Positions 26,837 through 36,548 of a stretch of DNA of 39,958 nt are shown piece after piece. The notes under the pieces are model-generated. The model saw only the letters and a program-made list of their open reading frames with translations. It was not told the DNA's origin and searched no databases. Each line of letters starts with the position of its first letter. Within the stretch, counting starts at the first letter, position 1. The stretch is taken from NCBI RefSeq assembly GCF_029167235.1, contig NZ_JARFTR010000049.1:1-39958 (forward strand), written 5' to 3'. Both the position numbers and the translations under genes were made by a program. Source of the DNA: Kamptonema sp. UHCC 0994. Its GTDB lineage: Bacteria; Cyanobacteriota; Cyanobacteriia; Cyanobacteriales; Microcoleaceae.

Positions 26837-28075
26837 TTAATCACCGTGCATCAAGTGATCTTTCGGACTAACCAACTTCAGTAATTTTTGCTTAATTTGA
26901 GCCTCGAAAACTTCCCATTTCAACCTAGCATAATCGCTATTTTCATTACCACCCGCAAGAAATCCCGTAGAAATTTCAAAGCCGCCAGCTTGACTTCTTC
27001 CTCCACCAAAAAAGCGCCCTTCAGCATCCTGACCAAAAGCTTCCTTCAGAAATTCATCAGGATCTAAAGTAATTTTGCTAGTTCGTAGCGACCCAATTAC
27101 TAACTCAATTGCCTCATCTTCATCGTGAACAATTCCGTAGACAACTGCGGTGTGAACGTTTTCCTCAGTCACCAGAAAATCAGCCGCCTGGGGAATAGCA
27201 TCGCGGTCATCATAGCGGAGATAACCGACTCCCGCAATAGAAAAATTATTTTGCACGATCCGATTTTTAAGCGATCGCTCAATCACATCCATCACCCGCT
27301 TCGAGCGAGAAGATTGTAACACAGCATTTAATAATTGCGGGTCATAAAAGCCACTCAAATAAGCTGCGGCTAAAAAATCAGCCTCCTCAGCTTGTCGTAG
27401 TGCATTTGTATCCGATCGCAAACCGTGCATCAGCGCCGTCGCGCACTTAGCGTGTTGGGTAATATTGCCGTCCAAATTGAGCAATCCAGCTTGCAAATAC
27501 TGAGTAAAAATGGTAGCTGTAGCGCGGGTTTGAGGGCGCAAATCGGCAAATTCCGAATTCAATTCTCCCTGTAAACTGTGGTGATCGATCGTCGCAGTTA
27601 CGGGGATACCAGCAGCAACAATCAGCGAAGTTAGCTGGCTTGTAGTACCTTGATTATCGATAAAAACGCAGCCCTGATAAACAGATAAATCTTTAGTTTT
27701 TGCCATCTCTAGCGGCCAGCGCTGCAATGGCAACCCCGTGAGTTTAACTAGGGCAATATTTTCTTGGTGACTGAGGGCTCCTGCATAAACTATATCGCAG
27801 TCAATATCAAACTGACGAGCAATTAACTTATAAGTCCAAGCACAGGAAAGTGCATCGGGATCTGGGAAATCTTGCAAAATCACCAACTGGCGATCGCCTC
27901 TATGTCTTTCCAACGTCTCCCGTAATTCCTCCACTTTTTGAGTATAGGATTCGGTAACAGATCGATCGCGCAAACGGTATCCTTCATTAGCACCATCCGC
28001 AGAACGAATGCGCTTTAACTCCGGTACAATTTCGCTAGTACCATCCTCAGAACTAGCATCATCGTTACTAGACAT
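26837..28075 (-). CDS. DHH family phosphoesterase (NrnA-like)
   Basis: The 412-aa protein carries the DHH/DHHA1 motifs: DFPDPDAL (DxDA-type, near residue 68), CVFIDNQG near 138, ATIDHHSLQG (DHH, near 163), HGLRSDTNALR near 213, and GGGRSQAGGFEI near 358 in the DHHA1 domain. The order fits the NrnA/RecJ-like subgroup that degrades short oligonucleotides, pAp or cyclic dinucleotides. The N-terminal 50 residues are acidic and Ser-rich, longer than in typical NrnA and of unknown role. The exact substrate cannot be read from sequence. Start: ATG at 28075. Confidence 0.85.
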   Translation of the reverse strand: MSSNDDASSEDGTSEIVPELKRIRSADGANEGYRLRDRSVTESYTQKVEELRETLERHRGDRQLVILQDFPDPDALSCAWTYKLIARQFDIDCDIVYAGALSHQENIALVKLTGLPLQRWPLEMAKTKDLSVYQGCVFIDNQGTTSQLTSLIVAAGIPVTATIDHHSLQGELNSEFADLRPQTRATATIFTQYLQAGLLNLDGNITQHAKCATALMHGLRSDTNALRQAEEADFLAAAYLSGFYDPQLLNAVLQSSRSKRVMDVIERSLKNRIVQNNFSIAGVGYLRYDDRDAIPQAADFLVTEENVHTAVVYGIVHDEDEAIELVIGSLRTSKITLDPDEFLKEAFGQDAEGRFFGGGRSQAGGFEISTGFLAGGNENSDYARLKWEVFEAQIKQKLLKLVSPKDHLMHGD

Positions 28076-28157
28076 AACTTATGAATTGGTAAAAGTGCAA
28101 TCGCTCATTTCTTAGCATTGAAAACAACTAATAGCATTCCCCCTCTTCCTTTCTCTT

Positions 28158-28188
28158 CCCTTCCCCTTCCCCTTCCCCTTCCCCTTCT
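28158..28188. repeat. CCCCTT hexamer repeat
   Basis: A pyrimidine-only stretch repeats CTTCCC about five times. It lies upstream of the DHH gene start and beyond the HNH terminator. Confidence 0.8.
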
Positions 28189-28195
28189 AATACAC

Positions 28196-28226
28196 AAAAC
28201 CCCCGCGCTTCCGTGCTCAGGGGTTT
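28196..28226 (-). terminator. Hairpin terminator of the HNH gene
   Basis: On the minus strand AAACCCCTGAGCACGG pairs with CGCGGGGGTTTT, directly overlapping the HNH stop codon and ending in a T-run. It is a good candidate for factor-independent termination. Confidence 0.6.
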
Positions 28227-28723
28227 CAAAGTCCAATTACATATTTTTGCCATTCTTGGTGCATCCCACTCTTAACGTGCTTAGTCACTTCAAAGTATAG
28301 ACCACTGTAAGGTTTGCGAGGGGGATACCGCAGGCTCATATTCGCCTCTTTGGGAGTTCGACAGCCTTTTTTAACGTTACAGCGCACACAAGCACTCACG
28401 AGGTTTTCCCAACTATCCCCACCGCCTCGCGATCGCGGAACTACATGGTCGAGCGTTAAATCATCCCCCGTATAACCACAATATTGACACGAGTGACCAT
28501 CTCGGTGCAATATGTTTCGGCGGGTGAGTGGAATATCTTTGTAAGGAACCCGAACATAGTGGCGTAAGCGGATGACAGTTGGCAGGGGGAAACCGGGTGA
28601 GATATATTTCCCATTATGCTCTATCTGCTCTGCTTTCCCTTTGAGCAACAAAACAACAGCCCTTCTCCAACTGGTGATGTTGAGGGGTTCGTAAGAGGCG
28701 TTCAGCACTAGAACATTGCCCAT
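28226..28723 (-). CDS. HNH endonuclease family protein
   Basis: The 165-aa protein begins with the conserved block VLVLNASYEPLNITSWRRAV. An HNH zinc domain follows: CQYCG near residue 81, LTLDHVVPRSRGGGDSWENLV near 92-112 (with His and Asn) and CVRCNVKKG near 115-123. The pattern is the widespread HNH_5 type found as a single small gene in most cyanobacteria. It probably binds or cuts DNA; a housekeeping role is unproven. Start ATG at 28723, with no overlap with neighbours. Confidence 0.88.
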   Translation of the reverse strand: MGNVLVLNASYEPLNITSWRRAVVLLLKGKAEQIEHNGKYISPGFPLPTVIRLRHYVRVPYKDIPLTRRNILHRDGHSCQYCGYTGDDLTLDHVVPRSRGGGDSWENLVSACVRCNVKKGCRTPKEANMSLRYPPRKPYSGLYFEVTKHVKSGMHQEWQKYVIGL

Positions 28724-29079
28724 CGTTGATTGTTAGAGAGAATATTTTACCGATACTAACACAGGTTTGGGACTAGGGATGGGGAAGATGGGGGAGATGT
28801 CGAAGATGGGGGGATAGGGAGGATGGGGAGGATGGGGACGAATTCAGGTTGTGTGAAGTCTTACACAAATCTTTAGGAATGGCGATCGCGCTGCGGGAGC
28901 TCTTAAGGACTCGCGCTAATTTCTGCTAAAAATTAGATTAAACTTAAGCCATGTTCCATTATACAAATCCTTGCTATACAAAGAAACCGGGTTTCTATGA
29001 AAATCCTTCGTTTCCTAACTAGATATCTACGAAGAAACCCGGTTTCTAGCTTCGACGTGCGTAATTCCTGACTATTTTA
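28724..29079. other. Gene-free stretch with purine repeats and a GAAACCGGGTTTC hairpin
   Basis: The 356 nt contain no convincing gene. They hold a G/A-rich run (about 28771-28840, GATGGGGGA-type repeats) and an inverted repeat with AAGAAACCGGGTTTCT at 28980-28995 and its mirror AGAAACCCGGTTTCT at 29034-29048. An isolated TGCGTAATTCCT (29058-29069) resembles one end of the AGGACTTACGCA elements. The promoter of the HNH gene probably lies at its left side. Confidence 0.6.
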
Positions 29080-32064
29080 TCACACTGCAACTGGTTGAGA
29101 AGATTGAGCCGCAGCAACAGGAATATTATAGCGGGTAGCTATTTCATTAGGCAAATAATCAGTAGCTTTTGCATCAGGAATCTTGGCTAAATAGCAATCA
29201 CGAACTGCCAACATAAAGCCTTTAATTGCCTCTGGTGAATTTAAGGAATCTGCGCGATCGAGAATTTTCTGCCAATTGCTTTGATTCTTAGCACAAATAT
29301 CCACTAAATGCAACCCGGCTAAATACTCGGCTACGGGGTCAAGAACAAAACTAATATTGTCTTGGCTAGAACCCTTCCTTTGCAGGATACGGAGTTTGTC
29401 TTCCAAATATTTAAGGCGTTCTTCAGTATCCTGTAAATTCAATAGAGACAAAGCATTTAGAGCATCTTTAATCTTGATACTTGTGGGTCGATAAGTGACT
29501 TTTAAGCATTCCCAAGCCAACATTTTAGCTATTTCGTGAACTTCGTTATCGCTCAATTTATCCTCTGCCACATCCCGATTAATTTCGTTTAGGTACGACA
29601 GCATCAAATCGGGGATATTTTGAGGTAAATTTTCACTTGTATTATTTTCTTTTTTAGCGATTAACAAATCCGCGTAAAGTTTGGCAAATAATACAGTTGT
29701 GCTTCTTTCTTGACTGCTGATTCCCTCTAAAAGTTTAGCCAAGTCGCCGCAGGCATAATGAAATTGCGAACCGTTATAAATATCCCCTTTCCCTAGCTTC
29801 TCCAAGTATTTCTGCATAAAATCAGATAACTCCGATCCCTCAATTCGCAGCGGGTGAAGCGTGGTTTTATTGGCTTTTCCCAGGCTTGAATCCAGCCGCG
29901 AAGTAACAACCAAAGCATTGACGGGAAAATCAGGAGAGTTAGGGAGAATTGCCTTTTGGGTGGCTTCTGACATTTCCGAAAAATGGTCAACAATTACCAG
30001 AAGGCGACGCTGTTGTAATAATTGTTTCAGCAGTTCTTCATCAATAGGCTTGGGGAGGTCTGCGATCGATTTTAGTTGACCGTTAATTGCTGTTAAGAAA
30101 GAATCTTTGCCCTCGTTTACATTCTTTAGTTCTTCTTCGATTAGTATAGGAATCATCAGATGTTTGCTGAGGCGTTTGTTTTGCTCTGGTTCCATTGCCC
30201 AATCTGCAATTTGACAGGCGATGCTAGTTTTGCCGATGCCGCCTTCACCCCAAATCAGGAGACGGATGCGGTTTTTGGTGAAAGTTGACTGCAATTCTGA
30301 ACCTCGAATTTCAGTTACTTTTTTGTCATCTACTTCAAAGGAAACTGGGATGTAAGTAGCGCGGATTTTGACAGTTTCTTGTGTGGTAAATTGTTGGCGG
30401 ACTGTTTCGATGTGGGTGGAAACCCAGGCATCTAAGACTCTGGGATGGTAAATGAAAAAACGGATAAAGGTAAGGTCGCGAATCCGTATAGGTGCGCCGC
30501 CCCAGGTTTCCGGTAGTTTAAAGTCGTAGGATTTGAGTGCGTTGTTGATTTGCAGTATCCAGAGGGGACGCAGGCGGAGGATTGCAGACCAAAGGGCCGG
30601 GAAGAATATCAGGTAAATTATTGCTACTGCTACCCATTTATTCTGGCGAATTAAGTTGAATAAGTGGGCGTTTCTTTTGGCTTTGAGCGCTTCGATGGAG
30701 AGGCGTACAGTTGCGATGTCTTCTTTAAAAAACTCAGCTTTAGGGTCTTCTAGGATTTTTAAAGCAGTCTCGAATTGTCGGATGACTTTATCCAATTCTG
30801 CTGGGGATAGCGTTTTTGCTTGGTCTTGAATGTTAAGAGCGATTTTCTTTAGAGCAGAGGCAGTATTTCTACGCACGTCTGCATCGGAGTCTTTGAGCAG
30901 GGGAATCAACCCAGGTACAGCGGCTTTGGCTTCTGCACCGATGCTCCCCAAGATTTCGGCAACACGCCTACGTAACCCTGCATCGGAGTCTTTGAGCAGG
31001 GGAATCAATGCAGGTACAGCAGCTTTGGCTTCTGCACCGATGTTCACCAAAGCATAGGCAGCACTCAAATGCACCTCTACCTCTGGATGGAAATCTTTGA
31101 GCAGGGGAATTAACGCAGGTACAGCAGCTTTGGCTTCTGCACCGATGTTCGCCAAAGCATAGGAAGCACGGTTACGTACCTCTGCATTGGAGTCTTTAAG
31201 CAAGGGAATCAAGGCAGATACAACTGTTTTGGCTTCTACACCGATACTCCCCAAAGTAGAGGCAACACTCCAACGCACCTCTGCATTGGAGTCTTTAAGC
31301 AAGGGAATCAAGGCAGATACAACTGTTTTGGCTTCTGCATCAATACTCCCCAAGGCAGAGGCAACACTCCTACGCACGTCTGCATTGGAGTCTTTGAGCA
31401 GGGGAATCAACTTAGGTACAGTGGCTTTGGCTTCACCGATTCTCCCCAAGGCAATGGCAGCACTTCTACGCACCTCTGCATTGGAGTCTTTGAGCAGGGA
31501 AATCAACGCAGGTACAGCAGTTTTCGCTTCTGCACCGATGTTTCCCAAAGCTTCGGCAGCACTGCTAAGAACGTTTGCATCGGAGTCTTTGAGCAGGGGA
31601 ATCAACGCAGATACAACTGTTTTGGCTTCTGGTGATTTTTCCCAATTAGAATATGTAATTCTGGTAGAATCTATAATTATGGCTAACACATTAGCAGCGC
31701 GACGGCGAATTTGCACATCTGAGTCTTTCAAGGCTTGAACAAGGGCAGGAATAGCTGGCTTACCAATTTTCCCTAGAACCTCGCCAGCACTCCGTCTGAC
31801 TAGCAAATTCTTATCCCCCAAGGCTTGAATCAGAGCAGGAATAGCTGGCTCACCAATTTTGCGTAGCTTCTCAATGGCCGCATTCAGTTCCCTTTCATCA
31901 TTGCTCTTTAACTTCGCAATCAGCGGGGCAATCTCTGTAGTCGCGACTTCTGGCTTGCGGTTTTCCAGGGCCAAGGCATTAGCGCTCAAAAGTAACGGCG
32001 CACCGCAAGACAAGAGAGTGAAAGTCAGTATAGCAGCGAGTTTTTGTGGGTAATGCTTAGTCAT
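29080..32064 (-). CDS. HEAT-repeat, membrane-spanning NACHT-type NTPase
   Basis: The 994-aa protein has a signal-peptide-like start (LAAILTFTLLSCGAPLLLSANALA). About 11 HEAT repeats of some 39 residues follow (about 45-410, core LLKDSNAEVRRSAAxALGxIG), then a helical linker and a hydrophobic segment near 470-490 (WVAVAIIYLIFFPALWSAI). The NTPase module comes next: P-loop GEGGIGKTS near 605-613, Walker B-like LLVIVDHFSE and TSRLD. LDPVAEYLAGLHLV near 910 is typical of NACHT proteins. If the signal is real, the HEAT solenoid faces outside the cytoplasm and the NTPase inside. No effector domain is seen. The HEAT repeats are very alike at the DNA level. The call could also be a defence-like STAND receptor. 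Confidence 0.8.
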   Translation of the reverse strand: MTKHYPQKLAAILTFTLLSCGAPLLLSANALALENRKPEVATTEIAPLIAKLKSNDERELNAAIEKLRKIGEPAIPALIQALGDKNLLVRRSAGEVLGKIGKPAIPALVQALKDSDVQIRRRAANVLAIIIDSTRITYSNWEKSPEAKTVVSALIPLLKDSDANVLSSAAEALGNIGAEAKTAVPALISLLKDSNAEVRRSAAIALGRIGEAKATVPKLIPLLKDSNADVRRSVASALGSIDAEAKTVVSALIPLLKDSNAEVRWSVASTLGSIGVEAKTVVSALIPLLKDSNAEVRNRASYALANIGAEAKAAVPALIPLLKDFHPEVEVHLSAAYALVNIGAEAKAAVPALIPLLKDSDAGLRRRVAEILGSIGAEAKAAVPGLIPLLKDSDADVRRNTASALKKIALNIQDQAKTLSPAELDKVIRQFETALKILEDPKAEFFKEDIATVRLSIEALKAKRNAHLFNLIRQNKWVAVAIIYLIFFPALWSAILRLRPLWILQINNALKSYDFKLPETWGGAPIRIRDLTFIRFFIYHPRVLDAWVSTHIETVRQQFTTQETVKIRATYIPVSFEVDDKKVTEIRGSELQSTFTKNRIRLLIWGEGGIGKTSIACQIADWAMEPEQNKRLSKHLMIPILIEEELKNVNEGKDSFLTAINGQLKSIADLPKPIDEELLKQLLQQRRLLVIVDHFSEMSEATQKAILPNSPDFPVNALVVTSRLDSSLGKANKTTLHPLRIEGSELSDFMQKYLEKLGKGDIYNGSQFHYACGDLAKLLEGISSQERSTTVLFAKLYADLLIAKKENNTSENLPQNIPDLMLSYLNEINRDVAEDKLSDNEVHEIAKMLAWECLKVTYRPTSIKIKDALNALSLLNLQDTEERLKYLEDKLRILQRKGSSQDNISFVLDPVAEYLAGLHLVDICAKNQSNWQKILDRADSLNSPEAIKGFMLAVRDCYLAKIPDAKATDYLPNEIATRYNIPVAAAQSSQPVAV

Positions 32065-32166
32065 TTTAGTATAAACCGTTCACCTGCTGAACATTCTCAG
32101 CGATCGGGATAAAAATATCTACATTTTCATCAAACTGGTTTTCGGAATCCCGAAGTTAAATTTTAG

Positions 32167-32233
32167 GTATGTAGTTGCGCTTCAGCGCTCTTTATGTATG
32201 CCTATGAAAGAGCGCTAAAGCGCAACAACGTAC
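32167..32233. repeat. GTATGTAGTTGCGC palindromic repeat, copy 3
   Basis: Arms GTATGTAGTTGCGCT and AGCGCAACAACGTAC with an internal spacer; the right arm has diverged slightly. It lies between the NACHT gene start and the antitoxin end. Confidence 0.8.
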
Positions 32234-32286
32234 CTAATTATAACCTTTGGATCATCAGGCATTTGCGCCCAAGCATTGGAAATTTC

Positions 32287-32586
32287 TTAGCTTGCCGGCT
32301 GTTCAATTCTTAGGATAACTCTGTGTTCTCCGGGGATAATATCTGAAGGAAGTTGTGCTGTCAGTTGACCATCGGCTGTAATTATAGCTTGCGTTTCTAC
32401 AATTCTCATGGTCACATATTTTTCGCCATCTTTGCTTTTAACTTTGACAACTACTGGCTGTTGGCCGTCACTGAGATTCGGGAGGTAATGTTTACCTCTT
32501 ACTCCTTTACTAAAATCATATTCTGGTTCCATTTCCCAGTCATCTACTATTTCTGAGTTTGGGTTGGGATTAGATACCTTGCTCAT
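32287..32586 (-). CDS. Probable antitoxin partner of BrnT
   Basis: The 99-aa protein starts at MSKVSNPNPNSE (ATG at 32586) with AAGGAG just upstream. A longer frame back to 32661 exists but would run deeper into the toxin gene and lacks the ribosome site. It contains WEMEPEYDFSKGVRGKHY (about residues 17-34), a motif common in cyanobacterial antitoxins of small TA pairs, and a beta-rich C-terminus ending RVILRIEQPAS. It does not look like the classical BrnA (CopG-like) antitoxin. Its start overlaps the last 17 nt of the toxin gene, so the two are translationally coupled. Confidence 0.72.
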   Translation of the reverse strand: MSKVSNPNPNSEIVDDWEMEPEYDFSKGVRGKHYLPNLSDGQQPVVVKVKSKDGEKYVTMRIVETQAIITADGQLTAQLPSDIIPGEHRVILRIEQPAS

Positions 32587-32851
32587 AGCTTCTCCTTTCA
32601 TGCTTTGTAGGTATTCTAGCACTAATAATCCGAATAGTATCGCCGCGATATGTGTAAGCAACCACTAGCAAGCGTTCTTTGTTTGAATAGCCAATGGTTA
32701 AATAGCGATCTTCCTCTAGGGAATGGATCTCATCATAAATTGTAATCAGAAACGGATCGTCAAAAATTGTCGCCGCTTCATCAAAATCAATCCCGTGTTT
32801 ACTCTGATTGGTTCTGGCTTTGTCATTATCCCAGTCAAAGTTAGTTGTCAT
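32570..32851 (-). CDS. brnT: BrnT family ribonuclease toxin
   Basis: The 93-aa protein matches the BrnT pattern: FDWDNDKARTNQSKHGIDFDEA (about residues 5-26), FDDP, then RYLTIGYSNKERLLVVAYTYRGDTIRIISAR and a C-terminal KHERRSYE. BrnT toxins are small RelE-fold ribonucleases that halt translation. The toxin gene comes first and the antitoxin overlaps its end, the usual order in the BrnT/BrnA group. The family call is from motifs; activity is not shown. It lies downstream of thiC in the same direction, beyond the thiC terminator. Confidence 0.85.
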   Translation of the reverse strand: MTTNFDWDNDKARTNQSKHGIDFDEAATIFDDPFLITIYDEIHSLEEDRYLTIGYSNKERLLVVAYTYRGDTIRIISARIPTKHERRSYEQGI

Positions 32852-32961
32852 TACAAGTAATGATGGCTGTCATAGAATATCCTCAAAATTCAAGTTAGCA
32901 TCTATATTAATTTATCCCAAGCTATCTCTAATTGACAACTAAGTAGCTCGACCTAATTAAA

Positions 32962-32987
32962 GGGTGGACAGATAAATCCGTCCACCC
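32962..32987 (-). terminator. thiC terminator hairpin
   Basis: GGGTGGAC and GTCCACCC form an 8-bp stem with a 10-nt loop. On the minus strand it is followed by TTTAATTAGG and starts 7 nt after the thiC stop. Confidence 0.75.
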
Positions 32988-32993
32988 AACTAC

Positions 32994-34367
<1,374 letters not shown>

Positions 34368-34386
34368 CTATTTCCTCGATAAACAG

Positions 34387-34460
34387 CTTCCCTCCGCTGG
34401 TATTACCCAGACTCAGGTTCTAAGGGTGTTTCTCAGCCCAAATATTTGGGCACCCCTAGC
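34387..34460 (-). promoter_or_regulatory. TPP riboswitch (THI element)
   Basis: Read on the minus strand it has the conserved parts in order: GGGGTGCCC, GGGCTGAGA, ACCCTTAGAACCTGA, GGGTAATACCAGCGGAGGGAAG. It ends 22 nt before thiC, so TPP binding probably hides the ribosome site. Confidence 0.95.
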
Positions 34461-34598
34461 TTAGGCTGTTAATTGTATCACTCTTATATGGCTAAATGAG
34501 AGGTCGTAAGGAAATCTTAATGAGGTGGGAGGGAGTGCGATCGCGCTTGACGATTATTCTATGAATTATGCTTTAATTCTCATTAACTTGACTTATTC

Positions 34599-34688
34599 AG
34601 GAATTACGCACGATTACGTAACGCCGCCTTCTAGGCGGTAAAGATACCGCCTAGAAGGCGGCGTTACGGATAGTTTTGCGTAAGTCCT
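34599..34688. mobile_element. MITE-like palindromic element (GGCGGT type)
   Basis: Ends AGGAATTACGCA (34599-34610) and TGCGTAAGTCCT (34677-34688) enclose the palindrome GCCGCCTTCTAGGCGGT/ACCGCCTAGAAGGCGGC. It is 90 bp, like the copy at 26527-26616. It lies upstream of thiC in the gap before the Uma2 pair. Confidence 0.85.
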
Positions 34689-34741
34689 GTTATTGAAAAT
34701 TTTGCGATCGCACCCGATTTTACCTATACTACTCAAATGAC

Positions 34742-35302
34742 TTAACCCAAAATCAAATCAACACTCACATTAAAATCAGGAAAAGCCAAGGGTGAAACCA
34801 TTTCTCCCCGTTCAAACCTTTGCATAAAACCATAACCATTAACCGTAGGTAAACGGTAAACTTCTAAACAATCATCCTCCAGATTCCACAGCCAAACTTC
34901 TTGAATCCCAGAACGAGCATAATTAGGTACTTTTACATCCCGATCGAAATCAATCGTACTATCAGAAACCTCTATCAAAAGCAATACTTCAGACGGCCTT
35001 GGATGCGCCGTAGCATAATAATCAGCGCGAGGTTGTAGCAATACCACATCTGGCTGAGGTTCAGTTCTTTCTGTCAACTGAATTGGGTCTTGAACACCTA
35101 CAATTGCACGTCCTCTCTCCAAATCAGAGAACACAGCAATCAGGCGCTTTACACAACTTGCATGACGAGTTCCAATGGCTGCCATTTCAATAATTTCTCC
35201 TTCTATTAATTCCACTCGGTCATTATTTGCAAAAACACCCGCCTCAATCATTAGGTGATATTCTTGGACTGTAAATAGCCGTCTTTGCATCTGAACAGAC
35301 AT
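34742..35302 (-). CDS. Uma2 family (DUF820) endonuclease-like protein, copy 1
   Basis: The 186-aa protein carries the Uma2 motifs: RVELIEGEIIEMAAIG (about residues 30-45), QPDVVLL (about 90-96), and LLLIEVSDSTIDFDRDVKVPNY followed by ARSGIQEVWLWNL. The Asp and Glu lie where the PD-(D/E)XK-like core is expected. The family is hugely expanded in cyanobacteria and its role is unclear; relatives often look mobile or conflict-linked. It is the second of two tandem copies on this strand, with an 80-nt gap. The upstream copy is nearly the same except for one block. Confidence 0.88.
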   Translation of the reverse strand: MSVQMQRRLFTVQEYHLMIEAGVFANNDRVELIEGEIIEMAAIGTRHASCVKRLIAVFSDLERGRAIVGVQDPIQLTERTEPQPDVVLLQPRADYYATAHPRPSEVLLLIEVSDSTIDFDRDVKVPNYARSGIQEVWLWNLEDDCLEVYRLPTVNGYGFMQRFERGEMVSPLAFPDFNVSVDLILG

Positions 35303-35381
35303 AATTATTCTCCTGTTTCAGTATTTAATCTGATTTTAACATTGTTGCCAGTAATATGCAACCTACAACTGGTTAATTTAC

Positions 35382-35942
35382 CTAACCCAATATCCAATCA
35401 ACACTCACTTCAAAATCAGGAAAAGCTAACGGCGAAACCATTTCTCCCCGTTCAAACCTTTGCATAAAGCCATAACCATTAACCGTAGGTAAACGGTAAA
35501 CTTCTAAACAATTATCCTCAAGATTCCATAACCAAACTTCTTGAATCCCAGAACGAGCATAATTAGGTACTTTCACATCGCGATCGAAATCAATAGTGCT
35601 ATCAGAAACCTCTATCAAAAGCAAAATTTCAGACGGCCTTGGATGCGCTGTTGCGTAGTAATCAGCACGAGGTTGTAGTAATACCACATCTGGCTGAGGC
35701 TCATTTCTTTCTGTTAACTGAATTGGGTTTTGGATAGCAAAAGTAGCCATATCTTCGGGAATCAAACTGAATCGCCGTGCGAGGCGGTTTACACAACTTG
35801 CATGACGAGTTCCGATTGCTGCCATTTCAATAATTTCTCCTTCTATGAGTTCCACCCGTTCATTATTACCAAAAATACCAGCTTCACCCATTAGGTGATA
35901 TTCTTGTACTGTGAACAGCCGTCTTTGCATCTGAACAGACAT
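35382..35942 (-). CDS. Uma2 family (DUF820) endonuclease-like protein, copy 2
   Basis: Also 186 aa and a close paralogue of 34742-35302. The starts (MSVQMQRRLFTVQEYHLM) and the C-terminal 90 residues are almost identical. The difference is concentrated in residues about 51-75 (CVNRLARRFSLIPEDMATFAIQNP here; CVKRLIAVFSDLERGRAIVGVQDP in copy 1). The shared parts and short gap point to a recent tandem duplication. Both copies have the intact core motifs and similar upstream AGGAGAAT ribosome sites. No neighbour gives a functional hint. Confidence 0.88.
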   Translation of the reverse strand: MSVQMQRRLFTVQEYHLMGEAGIFGNNERVELIEGEIIEMAAIGTRHASCVNRLARRFSLIPEDMATFAIQNPIQLTERNEPQPDVVLLQPRADYYATAHPRPSEILLLIEVSDSTIDFDRDVKVPNYARSGIQEVWLWNLEDNCLEVYRLPTVNGYGFMQRFERGEMVSPLAFPDFEVSVDWILG

Positions 35943-36103
35943 AACTATTCTCCTTTTTAAGCAGTTAGCATAACTTTACCATTTTTTCATGTAATATTCA
36001 ACCTATTGTATTGATAAAGTACAACAGGCAATAGATAATAAAATTCTTGATCTAGATTGCAATTATGTGATAACTTAAAAAAAAATTCCCTCGTTACCAG
36101 TTT

Positions 36104-36535
36104 ATGAAAAAATCACACCTCTTTCTAGCCACTCTCACTTCCCTCATCATGGTTATAGGAATTAGTGGCAAGGCTTTGCTACAACCAGTACCTCCTCTTC
36201 CACCTCCGCCTCAAAAGTCTGCACCGCCGAGCCCAAAACCCAGTCGGAAACCCTCATTACCGAGTGAGAAAGCGGCATTACCAGATCCAAATGCCCTACT
36301 AGATATAGTATCAAATTTCGTCATCAAAAAATACCAAAGCACTTCCTGTCAAGAGTTAGCCAAAATGAAACCCCAGGCCAACAGGAGTTCGTCAACTTCC
36401 GGCACACCAGAAGCAGTTGTCCAGGCGAAGGCTATTGAAATGTTGCGGCAGAATCCTGAGATGCGGAAGAAATTTATCAATCGAGTCGCAGGGCCAATTG
36501 CCAATAAGATGTTCGAGTGCAAATTCATTCCCTAA
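36104..36535 (+). CDS. Small exported protein, copy 1 (143 aa)
   Basis: I recognise no family. The signal-like start MKKSHLFLATLTSLIMVIGISG is followed by a Pro-rich stretch (about residues 25-60, PPLPPPPQKSAPPSPKP) and then a domain of about 80 residues. The conserved C-terminus reads EMLRQNPEMRKKFINRVAG and then PIANKMFEC. It shares that C-terminus and the start with the next gene but has no lipobox Cys; the region after the signal is IGISGKALLQ. It is the upstream half of a tandem duplication, with 13 nt to the next start. Confidence 0.7.
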   Translation: MKKSHLFLATLTSLIMVIGISGKALLQPVPPLPPPPQKSAPPSPKPSRKPSLPSEKAALPDPNALLDIVSNFVIKKYQSTSCQELAKMKPQANRSSSTSGTPEAVVQAKAIEMLRQNPEMRKKFINRVAGPIANKMFECKFIP

Positions 36536-36548
36536 AGAGGAGGAATCC

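Noticed and set aside
31187-31738. 183-codon open frame antisense to the HEAT repeats
   Set aside because: Its repeats are only the mirror of the HEAT codons; it shows no start context or family signature.
36417-36548. Upstream extension of the second small exported protein
   Set aside because: It would read the end of the previous gene in another frame and would lose the signal peptide start.
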